Source: Enterococcus gallinarum NBRC 100675
Lineage (GTDB): Bacteria; Bacillota; Bacilli; Lactobacillales; Enterococcaceae
DNA: 58,336 nt
NCBI RefSeq assembly: GCF_001544275.1
Contig: NZ_BCQE01000025.1
Coordinates: forward strand, 1-58,336
Direction: 5' to 3'
Part shown: positions 37,659-47,281 of the stretch, one piece after another
Position numbering within the stretch: the stretch's first letter is position 1
Layout of the letters: each line of letters begins with the position of its first letter
The notes under the pieces: generated by a model
Told to the model about the DNA's origin: nothing
Seen by the model: only the letters and a program-made list of their open reading frames with translations
The model's database searches: none
Made by a program: the position numbers and the translations under genes

Positions 37659-39380
37659 TTATACTAAATCACGATTCTTGAAATAGAAGTTCTCGATCCG
37701 CTTGAAAGCACCTGGTTCGACGCGTTCCAAAGCTGTCCCGATCTCATCTAATGCATCTTGATAACGATACTCTTTCGTAAACAGATACAAACTCTTATCA
37801 ATCGCTGCTTTGATGTCGGCATGTGAATGACGGTAACGGTTTGCATATTGCATCATTTGTTCTGTCAATGCAGCTGCATCCACTAAATCTTTCGTTTGTT
37901 CATCAAGCATGTCTAAATCTTCTTCACAAACTGAAACCAATTTATTGATTTCTTGCATGTTGATCCGAATTTTATTCAATTCTTTGCCTAATTCTTCCAC
38001 TCGGTCAGTTGCGACAAAGAAGAATTCTAAGTATTCCCCTGGTAAGCCTGGCAAACGCTGTTTCTCAACAAAACGTTTGAGGTTACGTAAACGAAATTCG
38101 AAGTTCTCTACTTTCTCTTGTGCGACCTTTTCACCACGGCGTAGATCACTTAGCGCTTCATCGATTTCAACTTGTTGCGCTTCGACATCATCTAAAATTT
38201 TGTAAGCATCTTTATAAAAACTTTGTACTTCTGAATAAGGGATCTCATGGTTTTCCAACTGCGGCAAGTATTCATTGTTGCGGCGAGCCAATTCATCGAC
38301 TTCTGTTTGGAAGCCACGAACCCGACCTAATTCATTATGATTCAATGTATAGCTTTGAGCGGTATGATCCAACTCAATCAATAATTGACGATTGTTTTTC
38401 GTCGCATGATCGATGTAGTCAACAATCACTTGACGATTTTTAAGAACATATTTCTTCGCATTGATTTCACGTTCCATTACCGTATACAAAGCATCGATGT
38501 CACTAGCTGTATCCCGATTAGCTACCTCCACAGAAGCAACTTCTGTTTTGGCTAAATCATTCATAGAATTTTCAACCCGTTTTTTCACGCGGTTGATATC
38601 TTCTTGGAAGTTAGCTTCAGGAAAGACGTATTTTTGATCCAATAATTTTTTGTATCCATCTTGGATTTCTTTTAATTGATCAGGGAACGTACGATTCAGC
38701 TCTTCATAAGCAGCTGGGATTCGTTTCATCAAATCTTCGACTTCATAGGTGTGTTGCTCTGCTTGTTCTAAAACTTCCCGAGCTTCGACCGGATCACCGG
38801 AAGTATTCAGCGTAACAAATTGAGTGAATTCAATCTCGATATTTTTGATTTGCTTTTGCAGTTCGTTATAAGCTGGACCAAATTCCTCTCCATGCTCCCG
38901 CAAGTTTTTCTTCAAATCTTCATAAACATCCAATGCTTTTTGGACTTCTAGGGAATTGCGTTCTTCACTTTCACGAAGTTCTTTCAAGCCGGCACGAATC
39001 TCTTCGACTTGACGTTCCATATCATCCATGGTTGCTTCCGCTTGTTCGATCGCTGTTTTAGCTTTGAAAAAGCGAATCCGTTCATTCAACTCTTCGACTT
39101 CAAAGATTTGGCTTTCCAGTTCCGCAAATGAGGAGGTGGAAATATCTGTCCATTGCTGGTTCCATTCTCGGAATGTGTTTTGGCTTTGACCCACCAAATG
39201 CATTTTTTTCACTTCATCGACTTCTTCAATGACCGGCAGATCAAACAGGTTTTCTTTACGTTTCTCTAAGACATCCAGTTTCTCCTGATTTTTCTTTCGC
39301 ATAAAGTAACCGATCGCATATAAGATCGCCGCGATGACGACAATGGCAATAACGATTCCAAAGATGATATTAGTTCCCAT
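37659..39380 (-). CDS. ezrA: Septation ring formation regulator EzrA
   Basis: 573 aa from the ATG at 39380 (GGAGG upstream), matching the family length; the longer frame would bury the N-terminal helix. One N-terminal membrane helix (about 4-25) and a spectrin-like, nearly all-helical cytosolic domain with repeated heptads. It limits FtsZ ring assembly and helps coordinate the divisome. Confidence 0.95.
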   Translation of the reverse strand: MGTNIIFGIVIAIVVIAAILYAIGYFMRKKNQEKLDVLEKRKENLFDLPVIEEVDEVKKMHLVGQSQNTFREWNQQWTDISTSSFAELESQIFEVEELNERIRFFKAKTAIEQAEATMDDMERQVEEIRAGLKELRESEERNSLEVQKALDVYEDLKKNLREHGEEFGPAYNELQKQIKNIEIEFTQFVTLNTSGDPVEAREVLEQAEQHTYEVEDLMKRIPAAYEELNRTFPDQLKEIQDGYKKLLDQKYVFPEANFQEDINRVKKRVENSMNDLAKTEVASVEVANRDTASDIDALYTVMEREINAKKYVLKNRQVIVDYIDHATKNNRQLLIELDHTAQSYTLNHNELGRVRGFQTEVDELARRNNEYLPQLENHEIPYSEVQSFYKDAYKILDDVEAQQVEIDEALSDLRRGEKVAQEKVENFEFRLRNLKRFVEKQRLPGLPGEYLEFFFVATDRVEELGKELNKIRINMQEINKLVSVCEEDLDMLDEQTKDLVDAAALTEQMMQYANRYRHSHADIKAAIDKSLYLFTKEYRYQDALDEIGTALERVEPGAFKRIENFYFKNRDLV

Positions 39381-39748
39381 TTTATGGTTCCTCCAATTTT
39401 CAAATCTACACTTTTCGTATGAAATCCGCGTTTTCACAGATCCGTTTTTGGGTATGTAAGGTATCTCAAATAAAAGGACCCACTTGTCCCTTTTCAAAAA
39501 AAGCATCTACGCTAGATTATAGCATAAAGAAAAAAATCAAGCATTAAATTGCGGCAAAAAAGATTGACTTTTTTGCGACTTCCTCCAATTTTTCATTCTT
39601 TTTTTAACAAGCTCTCTCTAAATTTCCTTGGAAAAGCCGAAATCAAAAAAGCTTTTTCCTGTTTTTTGGTGCCTTTTTTAAGAAATGCCTTGATTTCTCA
39701 CTTTTGACACTGTACTCTAGAAAAAAGCTTGAACAGGAGTAATGCAAG
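39381..39748. other. 368-bp gap between ezrA and aspartokinase
   Basis: AT-rich divergent promoter region. I see no gene, no lysine-riboswitch elements and no T-box. A TTGACA at about 39704 has no good -10 at normal spacing. Confidence 0.4.
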
Positions 39749-41098
39749 ATGAAAGTAGCAAAATTTGGTGGTAGTTCGCTCGCTTCAGCCGAGCAAGTGC
39801 AAAAAGTAGTTGATATTATCCAAGCAGATCCACAACGCCGTTTTGTTGTTGTTTCTGCCCCCGGTAAACGCCATGCAGACGATACCAAAGTGACTGATCT
39901 TTTATTAGCCACTTGTGAAGGACTAGCTGCATCAAAAGATGTCCGTCCCTTATTAACAGAAATTTATGCGCGTTATGCTGCCATCGCTGCCCCTTTTCAA
40001 GTGGCGCCTGAATTATTGGCAGAGATCCAAAGTGCTTTACAGCAGTTTCTGACATTGTCGCCTAATGATGACCCACATTTTCATGACAAGATCTTAGCTA
40101 GTGGAGAAGACAATAACGCTCGTTTGATTGCCGGAATTTTACAAGCATCCGGTCTAGCAGCACGTTACTTAAACCCAGAGGAGCTAGGGATCTTAGTCAC
40201 TGATGAACCCCAAAACGCCCGGATCTTGCCAGCATCTTACACAAAAATCAATGCCTGGGCAGAAACAGAAGAAATTTTAGTGATCCCAGGATTTTTTGGG
40301 TATACGGAGGATGGAGAAATCTGTACTTTCTCTCGAGGCGGATCAGATATTTCTGGTGCATTGGTAGCTGCTGGTGTCAACGCGACGCTTTATGAGAACT
40401 TTACAGACGTCGATGGTATTTTTTCGGCTCATCCAGGTTATGTCCATCACCCAGAACCCATCAAAGAACTGACTTATCGAGAAATGCGGGAACTTTCGTA
40501 TGCCGGATTCACGGTGCTGCACGATGAAGCGTTGATGCCTTCTTATCGGGCAAAGATTCCCGTCGTTATCAAAAATACGAATAATCCCACACATCCAGGA
40601 ACCATGATTACCAACCAACGGAACAACTTGACACAACCAGTTGTCGGTGTTGCTAGTGATGAAGGCTTCTGTATGATCTACATCCGTAAATACTTGATGA
40701 ACCGAGAAGTTGGTTTTACTTTACGCGTCCTTGAGATTTTCAAAGAATTTGATTTAAACTATGAGCATATGCCGTCCGGAATCGATGATATCTCGATCAT
40801 TATGAGAGCCAATCAATTAAATCCGGTGTTGGAAGAAGAATTGCTGCGCAAGATCGCTTATGAGATCGATCCAGATGAATTACGAATGACCCACGACTTA
40901 TCCATGGTCGTAGTCGTCGGCGAAGGGATGCGCCAACGAGTGGGGATCACTGCAGACAGCACAGCTGCATTGGCCCGCAAGAACATCAACTTGGAAATGA
41001 TCAACCAAGGTTCTTCCGAGGTCAGTATTATGTTTGGTATCCATAAAGAACAAGAGAAAGCCGCTGTTCGAACTTTGTATTATACCTTTTTTGATTGA
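39749..41098 (+). CDS. Aspartate kinase, monofunctional, with C-terminal ACT domains
   Basis: 449 aa. KFGGSS motif at residues 5-10, amino-acid kinase domain to about 290 (GFFGYTEDGEICTFSRGGSDISGA), then two ACT domains (about 305-449). Phosphorylates aspartate, the first step to lysine, threonine and methionine. The length matches the YclM/class III type rather than the alpha/beta overlapping type. Effector cannot be read from sequence. SD CAGGAG. Confidence 0.92.
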   Translation: MKVAKFGGSSLASAEQVQKVVDIIQADPQRRFVVVSAPGKRHADDTKVTDLLLATCEGLAASKDVRPLLTEIYARYAAIAAPFQVAPELLAEIQSALQQFLTLSPNDDPHFHDKILASGEDNNARLIAGILQASGLAARYLNPEELGILVTDEPQNARILPASYTKINAWAETEEILVIPGFFGYTEDGEICTFSRGGSDISGALVAAGVNATLYENFTDVDGIFSAHPGYVHHPEPIKELTYREMRELSYAGFTVLHDEALMPSYRAKIPVVIKNTNNPTHPGTMITNQRNNLTQPVVGVASDEGFCMIYIRKYLMNREVGFTLRVLEIFKEFDLNYEHMPSGIDDISIIMRANQLNPVLEEELLRKIAYEIDPDELRMTHDLSMVVVVGEGMRQRVGITADSTAALARKNINLEMINQGSSEVSIMFGIHKEQEKAAVRTLYYTFFD

Positions 41099-41155
41099 TA
41101 GTCAGTGGCCTTTCCCAACAAAGCCGCCCCTCAAATACACTTAGAACAAAAAAAC

Positions 41156-41199
41156 AAGATGACCCTTGCGAATGATTTTGCAAAGGTCATCTTATTTTT
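41156..41199. terminator. Bidirectional terminator between aspartokinase and the MazG-like gene
   Basis: AAGATGACC/GGTCATCTT with inner TTGC/GCAA. Plus strand continues ATTTTTA; minus strand has a longer T-run. Confidence 0.88.
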
Positions 41200-41221
41200 A
41201 TGGGTGTTCACTCGTTTCAAG

Positions 41222-41734
41222 TCAACTCTTCATTTTTGCTACGATCTGACGTTCAATTTCAGCTTTGATGCGGGGCTCTGGAGCAAAACGTTCTTCCCAA
41301 TCCGCAGGTTTCATGACTTTATGAGTCACAGGATGGTAATGGGGCATGCCATCTGGAAAAAGTTTCCCCATATTGGCTTCATGAACGATTTTCAAAATTG
41401 GTGCCGGATCGACACCCAATAGTGAAAAAGAGCCATAGGTGAAATACAAAAGATCGCATAAGGCATCGACTTGCTCGACTAACGTATCCGTCACTGGTTT
41501 TTGTTTGCTAGTGATCTTTTCTTTTGCTTGCTCGATTCCCTGATGCAGATCCGCCACTGACTGTGCGAACTGCTCGGGATCATTGTTGGCCGCTGCATAC
41601 AAAAACTCAACTAATTCTTCTACTTTGAACCCTGCACGGAAACTGGCCTTTTCTGGTGTGAATGGCCGTGGTTGCTCCGGACGTGTCGGGTCAAAGGTTT
41701 GATGAAATTCTTCTGTCATTTCAAAAGGACTCAT
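41222..41734 (-). CDS. MazG-like/phosphoribosyl-ATP pyrophosphohydrolase-type protein
   Basis: 170 aa from the ATG at 41734 (GGAGG upstream). All-alpha NTP pyrophosphatase pattern: EELVEF (EExxE) near residue 41 and VDALCDLLYF (ExxD-type) in the second helix pair. Family members hydrolyse nucleoside triphosphates or related pyrophosphates. No histidine genes are nearby, so a housecleaning role is more likely than PRA-PH. Confidence 0.75.
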   Translation of the reverse strand: MSPFEMTEEFHQTFDPTRPEQPRPFTPEKASFRAGFKVEELVEFLYAAANNDPEQFAQSVADLHQGIEQAKEKITSKQKPVTDTLVEQVDALCDLLYFTYGSFSLLGVDPAPILKIVHEANMGKLFPDGMPHYHPVTHKVMKPADWEERFAPEPRIKAEIERQIVAKMKS

Positions 41735-41801
41735 CTTCTTTCCTCCTCCGTTGATCTCACTCAATCAATTCGTGTATTCCATTTATTCCTCTAGTTATGT
41801 G

Positions 41802-42641
41802 TTATTCGATGATGCCATAGTGTTTCAGAGCCTGAGCGATACCATCTTCATTATTAGATGCTGTTACATAATTGGCCGCTGTCTTTGCCACTTGCTGCGC
41901 ATTCCCCATAGCCACCCCAATACCAACACCTTTCAACATCTCGATATCATTTTCGTGATCCCCAAAAGCCATGGCTTCCTCGATCGCGATCCCTTCATAA
42001 GCCAAAAACTCATGGATTCCCTTCATTTTCGAGCCTTTCTTGGGGACGATATCCACTGAATAGGCATTGGAGCGTTTGAAATCACAGGAAGGCAGTTTTT
42101 GCTTTAGCTTTTCTTTCTCTGATTCGGGACTCAGCATAATGCACTGATAAATTGGTTCCCGCAAAATATCCAGAGACTGATACCGTTTGGCATTTCGATT
42201 TGGACTGAATCGCTGCAGCAATTTTTTTAGCACCCCAACGGGAAACTTCTTTGGGACGAATCGCAAATAACGTTGCATCACTGGTGATTGACTCAAACGA
42301 ATCGTCAAGCTGCCAGCCACTTTGGTTTCTCCGCCAAACATTACCTGCCGATAATTTTCATCTGCATATGCAACAATTTCTTCAAGGATGTTCTTCGAGA
42401 AAGGTTTGGCATAAATCAAATTTTGTTTGGTGTAGACAAACTGCCCATTATAGGTGATGAACATATCCAAATCTAAATAATCGATGACTTTCTCTAATTC
42501 TACAGGTCCGCGGCCTGTCGCCACGCCACATAAAACACCTTGTTTTCTGGCTTCTTTGATCGCTGCTCGGGTACTTGCCATCGCTTTCCCGTTATCTGCG
42601 ATCAATGTACCATCGATGTCAAAAAAAATTGCTTTAATCAT
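41802..42641 (-). CDS. Cof-type HAD hydrolase
   Basis: 279 aa from the ATG at 42641 (GAGGAG upstream). Motif I FFDIDGTL, motif IV GDHENDIEML, Cof-type alpha/beta cap (subfamily IIB). It probably dephosphorylates a sugar phosphate or flavin-type phosphate. It starts 8 bp after the DUF72 gene, forming a two-gene unit. Confidence 0.9.
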   Translation of the reverse strand: MIKAIFFDIDGTLIADNGKAMASTRAAIKEARKQGVLCGVATGRGPVELEKVIDYLDLDMFITYNGQFVYTKQNLIYAKPFSKNILEEIVAYADENYRQVMFGGETKVAGSLTIRLSQSPVMQRYLRFVPKKFPVGVLKKLLQRFSPNRNAKRYQSLDILREPIYQCIMLSPESEKEKLKQKLPSCDFKRSNAYSVDIVPKKGSKMKGIHEFLAYEGIAIEEAMAFGDHENDIEMLKGVGIGVAMGNAQQVAKTAANYVTASNNEDGIAQALKHYGIIE

Positions 42642-42649
42642 ATAACTCC

Positions 42650-43480
42650 TCAAAATAGCTCCAATTGGCTAGGATTCAGTTGTTGGTAATCGATTTGCAT
42701 GGCTTCGATCAACGCGCGGGCATTGTCCGCCGCATCACCGCCAGCATTATTGTTAAAAATAACAGCAACTTCTTGTGCGTGAGCCGCTGTTTCTTCGACT
42801 GCTTGACGTAGTTCACTTAATTCTTTCTCATTGTAGCGATAGAGCGTCCGATTCTTTTTGGCGTCAGGTCCGGTAGCTGTCCAACCAACATCATTTCTGC
42901 CATGAAAACGACATACGGCAAATGCCGGGTTAGTCACTAGCGGTTCTAAAGGAACCGTAGTGGAGAGTTTCTTGGGCTCATCAACAATAACCAACGAGAA
43001 CTTTTGCTTGCGCATATAGGCTTGCATCGAAGAGCGGAACTCTGGCTGATACCAACTATTATCCCGCAACTCGATTGCCACCGGATACGCTGCAAACCAC
43101 TGACGTACTTCATCTAAATACGCCACACTTTCTTTCGTACACTTAAACCGGTTGGGAAATTGTGCCAGCAAACAATAAAGCCGGCCAGCATCCACCATAG
43201 GTTGAATCGCCTGCTTGAAAGCTGTTAGTGCTTCTGCCATAGACATACCTTCCGGCAAATCACCTTGTGTCGTTACGCTTTGATGCACTTTAAGAATAAA
43301 ACGGAAGTTATCCGGTACCTGCGTCAACCAATTCCGCACATCCTTCTCTTTGGGTAAATAATGATAAGACGTATCCAGTTCAACCACAGGAAAGACACTG
43401 GCATATTCAAAAAGTTTTGATGTTTTTCTCTGAACAAGAGAACCATGTTCACTAAATGTCGTACAACCAATTCGAATCAT
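42650..43480 (-). CDS. DUF72 (YecE/YunF) family protein
   Basis: 276 aa, TIM-barrel-like. Family motifs: RIGCTTFSEHGSL at the N-terminus, FRFILKVHQSVT, YRYNEKELSEL and VIFNNNAGGDAADNA. Biochemical function is not established. SD AGGTGAGG. Divergent from the asparaginase gene. Confidence 0.88.
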   Translation of the reverse strand: MIRIGCTTFSEHGSLVQRKTSKLFEYASVFPVVELDTSYHYLPKEKDVRNWLTQVPDNFRFILKVHQSVTTQGDLPEGMSMAEALTAFKQAIQPMVDAGRLYCLLAQFPNRFKCTKESVAYLDEVRQWFAAYPVAIELRDNSWYQPEFRSSMQAYMRKQKFSLVIVDEPKKLSTTVPLEPLVTNPAFAVCRFHGRNDVGWTATGPDAKKNRTLYRYNEKELSELRQAVEETAAHAQEVAVIFNNNAGGDAADNARALIEAMQIDYQQLNPSQLELF

Positions 43481-43565
43481 TTTTCCTCACCTTGCTTGTT
43501 TTCTTATTTGATTAGTATACAATAGTTTTGGAGTTATGAGTAAAATAATCTTTGAGGTGACAAAA

Positions 43566-44534
43566 ATGAAAAAAATCCTCGTTTTGCATACAGGTGGCAC
43601 CATTGCCATGAAAGAAGATGTGTTGACCGGTGGTGTCAGTCCAGACGTCACAAACCCATTGATGGACGCCCCTATCCATATCGATGACGATGTTGAACTG
43701 ATCGTTGAAGATATCTTTAATCTACCTAGTCCTCACATTGCACCTGAGCAAATGCTGCAAATCAAAGAACGCATCCAGTTGGCTCATTTAAGTGGAATCG
43801 ATGGCGTAGTTGTCACTCACGGAACAGATACATTAGAAGAAACTGCCTTTTTTCTAGATACAACGATCGGCAATCAGCTGCCTATCGTCATTACAGGTGC
43901 CATGCGCTCCAGTAATGAAGTCGGCAGTGACGGTTTATATAATTTTGAAAGTGCCATTCGCGTAGCAAAATGTGATGATGCTCAAAAAAAGGGTGTTCTA
44001 GTCGTTATGAATGACGAAATCCACTCTGCTCGTTATGTCACAAAGACGCATACAACGAATGTTGCAACTTTTCGCACGCCAACACTAGGTCCCATTGGGC
44101 TGGTCACAAAAAATCGAATATTATTCATGCAGGAACTATTAGAGAGTCGCCAATTGGATGTTGATCGGGTCGATGGCTTGATTCCGATCGTTAAAGCCTA
44201 TGCCGGCATGCATGGAGAACTTTTTGAGGCCTTAGCAGAATCCAATATCGATGGATTGGTCATTGAAGCCCTCGGAGCTGGCAATCTACCACCCCAAACA
44301 TTACCGCCGTTAAAAAAATTACTGGCGAAACAAATCCCAGTCGTACTAGTCTCCCGCTGTTTCAACGGTATTGCCGAACCTGTCTATGGTTATTCTGGAG
44401 GCGGAAAAGAACTGCAGGAGATGGGAGTCATCTTTTGCAATAGCATCAACAGTCAAAAAGCCCGAATCAAATTGCTGATCGCCAAAAATCGTTGGCTGCC
44501 ATTAGTTGAATTACACGACTTTATGGAAAACTGA
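43566..44534 (+). CDS. L-asparaginase (type I, cytosolic)
   Basis: 322 aa from the ATG at 43566, preceded by GAGGTG; an upstream in-frame start has no SD. First catalytic Thr in HTGGTIAM, second in VTHGTDTLEET. No signal peptide, so cytosolic. Hydrolyses asparagine to aspartate and ammonia. Confidence 0.93.
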   Translation: MKKILVLHTGGTIAMKEDVLTGGVSPDVTNPLMDAPIHIDDDVELIVEDIFNLPSPHIAPEQMLQIKERIQLAHLSGIDGVVVTHGTDTLEETAFFLDTTIGNQLPIVITGAMRSSNEVGSDGLYNFESAIRVAKCDDAQKKGVLVVMNDEIHSARYVTKTHTTNVATFRTPTLGPIGLVTKNRILFMQELLESRQLDVDRVDGLIPIVKAYAGMHGELFEALAESNIDGLVIEALGAGNLPPQTLPPLKKLLAKQIPVVLVSRCFNGIAEPVYGYSGGGKELQEMGVIFCNSINSQKARIKLLIAKNRWLPLVELHDFMEN

Positions 44535-44567
44535 TTGTTGACTTTTTTAGAAACTAAACTGACAAAA

Positions 44568-44650
44568 AACCGCACCTTCGCTTGTTCTTAGCAACTGACC
44601 TTTTTTAAGAGAAGGTCAATCGCTAAGAACAGACGATTGTCAGTGCGGTT
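44568..44650. terminator. 83-nt nested palindromic terminator
   Basis: AACCGCAC (44568-44575)/GTGCGGTT (44643-44650), then TGTTCTTAGC/GCTAAGAACA, then GACCTT/AAGGTC. On the minus strand the outer stem runs into six T, ending the thioesterase transcript; it overlaps that gene's stop codon. Confidence 0.8.
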
Positions 44651-45407
44651 AGTTGTTTTCATTATTTTTTGTTCGTTCATGCCACTTCATTGCGGCTTCG
44701 CAGTACGTCGTCTCTCCGATTCTGATCTCATGTAATGTTTCCAAATGGTTCTCATCCCGAATCGTTTCAAAATGACTTTCTACCAAGTTCCCGTACTCAA
44801 CTTCTCGGTCAAAACGAATCGTTATTTCCTTCACTTGATGCGTCGTCAAAAATTCATAGCCTAAAACATCCAGCAGCCAATTAAAATACATTGCATTGTT
44901 GACGTGCTGATTGCTGTCGATATCATAAAACCGAACCCGATAAGGTAAAAAATGTCCTTTTTCTGGGGAATTGATTTTAGGATAGCGCTTGATGCGCTTG
45001 ATTTTCTCACTTTCAAAAGGAGCGACGATCTCATCTGGAACACTGCTGACTTTGCGTGTTGCCAAATCCATCAATGCAAAAACCGACTCGATCTTCACTA
45101 ATTCATTTCCTTGGGCGTCGTGCAGCCAGAAATAGCGGTAGCAAAAATATTTATTGTATTCTTTTGCTTGTGTTGAGACCATGATCTGTTCCCCGACCAT
45201 CGGCAACCGATTGACCGTGATATGGTAAGTAGTAATGATCCATGTCAGTCCAAAAGAGCGAATGTATTCTGGCCCACGCTCCAATACTGCACTTTGCTCT
45301 TCGGATACTTTGATTGCCACTCCCAACATTGCTGGAAACGTCATTGTCTGATTGATATCGCACTCATAATAAGCGACTTCATGTTCTTTTTGATACTTTG
45401 CTACCAT
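44649..45407 (-). CDS. Acyl-ACP thioesterase (FatA/FatB-like)
   Basis: 252 aa with two hotdog folds in tandem (about 1-135 and 150-245). Second-half motif YRVRFYDIDSNQHVNNAMYF (split at the catalytic Asp/Asn/His region) is typical of bacterial acyl-ACP thioesterases. Releases fatty acids from acyl carrier protein. SD AGGAGG 11 nt upstream. Confidence 0.88.
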   Translation of the reverse strand: MVAKYQKEHEVAYYECDINQTMTFPAMLGVAIKVSEEQSAVLERGPEYIRSFGLTWIITTYHITVNRLPMVGEQIMVSTQAKEYNKYFCYRYFWLHDAQGNELVKIESVFALMDLATRKVSSVPDEIVAPFESEKIKRIKRYPKINSPEKGHFLPYRVRFYDIDSNQHVNNAMYFNWLLDVLGYEFLTTHQVKEITIRFDREVEYGNLVESHFETIRDENHLETLHEIRIGETTYCEAAMKWHERTKNNENN

Positions 45408-45422
45408 CTTGCCAAATGCCTC

Positions 45423-46253
45423 CTAATATCTACTCAAAATCTCATCTACATTATTGCCGTAACTTTCACCGAATAGATTCAAATGAACCAATAAATAGTA
45501 CAACTGATACACAGGAACCCGCTCTTGCCAATTTTTTTCCAGCGGGAAGACTTGCTGATAGCGTTGGAAAAATTCCGGACGAAATCCGCCGAATAATTGC
45601 GCCATCGCCAGATCAAGTTCGCGATCACCAAAGGATACAGCCGGATCAATGAAAACTGGATCACCCTTCTGATCAAACAGCACATTGCCGCGCCAAAAGT
45701 CACCATGCAGTAAAGAAGGTTGAACCTGTCGACCTGACCACTCTTGATACAGCGTTTCTTTCAGATTTAGGTACTTATCTTCTCGGCGAGGATTCCAATG
45801 ATTTCCTAACTTGGCCAATTCCACCTGAACGTCTAAGCGGCACGTGGTATAAAAACTCACCCAATCCTCTGCCGCGGGATTCACCTGCGGCAATAAGCCA
45901 ATAAAGTTGTCCTGTTCAAATCCAAACGTTGGGCTTGTTTGCCGATGGATCTCAGCTAAAGCAGTGGCGATCGACTCTTGATCACCTTCACCAACATCGA
46001 TCCATTCTAGCAAAAGGTAGGCGCCATGTTCGTTATCTCCATATTGATAAACGGCGGGTACGCGAACATAGGGACGTAATTGTGCCAATCCTGCTGCTTC
46101 TGCTTGAAAAAACTGCTGGGATACTCCTGGATGATACTTCAAGAAATACTGTCTTTCTTCTGACCGCAACCGGAACGTCTGATTCACGTCACCCCCGCTG
46201 ATCGGCGTTAATGTTCCGGATAACCCAAACTGGGCAAGCAATTCCTGATTCAT
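45423..46253 (-). CDS. Fructosamine kinase family protein
   Basis: 276 aa from the ATG at 46253; a GTG 3 codons upstream is too near the AAAGGA. Protein-kinase-like fold: Lys in YFLKYHPG, catalytic HGDFWRGNVLF, metal Asp in FIDPAVSFGDRELDLA. The family phosphorylates ketosamines for deglycation; other small-molecule kinase roles are possible. Located 14 bp downstream of the tyrosine phosphatase gene, on the same strand. Confidence 0.88.
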   Translation of the reverse strand: MNQELLAQFGLSGTLTPISGGDVNQTFRLRSEERQYFLKYHPGVSQQFFQAEAAGLAQLRPYVRVPAVYQYGDNEHGAYLLLEWIDVGEGDQESIATALAEIHRQTSPTFGFEQDNFIGLLPQVNPAAEDWVSFYTTCRLDVQVELAKLGNHWNPRREDKYLNLKETLYQEWSGRQVQPSLLHGDFWRGNVLFDQKGDPVFIDPAVSFGDRELDLAMAQLFGGFRPEFFQRYQQVFPLEKNWQERVPVYQLYYLLVHLNLFGESYGNNVDEILSRY

Positions 46254-46267
46254 GTTGGACACATCCT

Positions 46268-47044
46268 TTACTCGGTAAAGTGGGCGTGAAAATACTCTTT
46301 TTCGTCTTTTGTGATTGCCAGTCCTTCTTTTAAATACTGATCCACCGTGCCAAATTCTTTTTTGATCGCTGCTAAACTTTCATCAAGAAAACTTTCTTTT
46401 GCACTCATCAATGTGGTGATGGCTTCAAGAACTTCAGGCGGCATTTGCTGCGCCATAGGGGCAAATTTCTCTTTTAAAAAAGGCCCCAGATAGCGATTCG
46501 TTGCCAGATAGTCTTGTTTGATAGTTGATTGATCCACCTCTAATAAAGATAAGAGCAGAAATGCCCCGAAGCCTGTTCGATCTTTCCCTGCTGTACAATG
46601 AAATAGGGTTGCTCCTGCTTCCGCATTTTCTAATACCAAGTCAAAAAAATGACGGTATTGCTTTCGAGCATGCGGACTTTCGACAAAGTGGCGATATACC
46701 TTCTTCATCTGATCTTCTGCATCATCCCCATCTGCCAGCTTTTGCTTCAATGTCTCTGGTGATAAGGAAACCATCGTTTCATCTTCGCTAAAAATCGGCA
46801 AAAAGAACTGCTGGGCATAACGGATTGGCTGATCTGGCTGTGCTTTGGCTTCTTCATAGGAACGAAAATCAATGATTTGATTGATGCCATAGTTGCTCAA
46901 TGTTGCTTGATCTGTCTCAGACAGCTCATTGATCGCGGCACTACGAATCAGTTTTTTCCGCTTAATGGTCTTCCCTGATGTCGTTTTATAACCGCCTAAT
47001 TCTCTGACATTTGCTGCATTTTCTAACTGAATCAGTTGTGTCAT
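46268..47044 (-). CDS. Tyrosine-protein phosphatase (paralogue)
   Basis: 258 aa from the ATG at 47044 (AGGAGGG upstream). Active site FHCTAGKDRTGFG with Cys150 and Arg156, and N-terminal NVRELGGYKT. Same family as the protein at 718-1503 but clearly diverged. First gene of a unit with the fructosamine kinase and probably the acyl-ACP thioesterase. Confidence 0.88.
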   Translation of the reverse strand: MTQLIQLENAANVRELGGYKTTSGKTIKRKKLIRSAAINELSETDQATLSNYGINQIIDFRSYEEAKAQPDQPIRYAQQFFLPIFSEDETMVSLSPETLKQKLADGDDAEDQMKKVYRHFVESPHARKQYRHFFDLVLENAEAGATLFHCTAGKDRTGFGAFLLLSLLEVDQSTIKQDYLATNRYLGPFLKEKFAPMAQQMPPEVLEAITTLMSAKESFLDESLAAIKKEFGTVDQYLKEGLAITKDEKEYFHAHFTE

Positions 47045-47199
47045 CTTGATCCCTCCTGCGCCTGTATACAAAAAGTATAGCAGAAACCCATAAAAAAAGC
47101 GGTGAATATTTCTTTATTATTCTCTCATCTACTAAAGATAGCGGTCAGAGTAAGCCATAATGACACATAATAACAATAGTGACTCTGATTTTTGGTCAC

Positions 47200-47230
47200 A
47201 AAAAAAGAAAGACCACACGCAGTCTTTCTT
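47200..47230 (-). terminator. Terminator downstream of the cystine transporter gene
   Basis: Minus strand: AAGAAAGAC/GTCTTTCTT with an 8-nt loop, then a run of T. Confidence 0.88.
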
Positions 47231-47281
47231 AATAAACACTCTTTTGTTATCACTTGATTTTAGTAGCGGCTTCTACTTGAA

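Noticed and set aside
39381-39748. Lysine riboswitch before aspartokinase
   Set aside because: No conserved lysine-riboswitch helices or terminator could be found.
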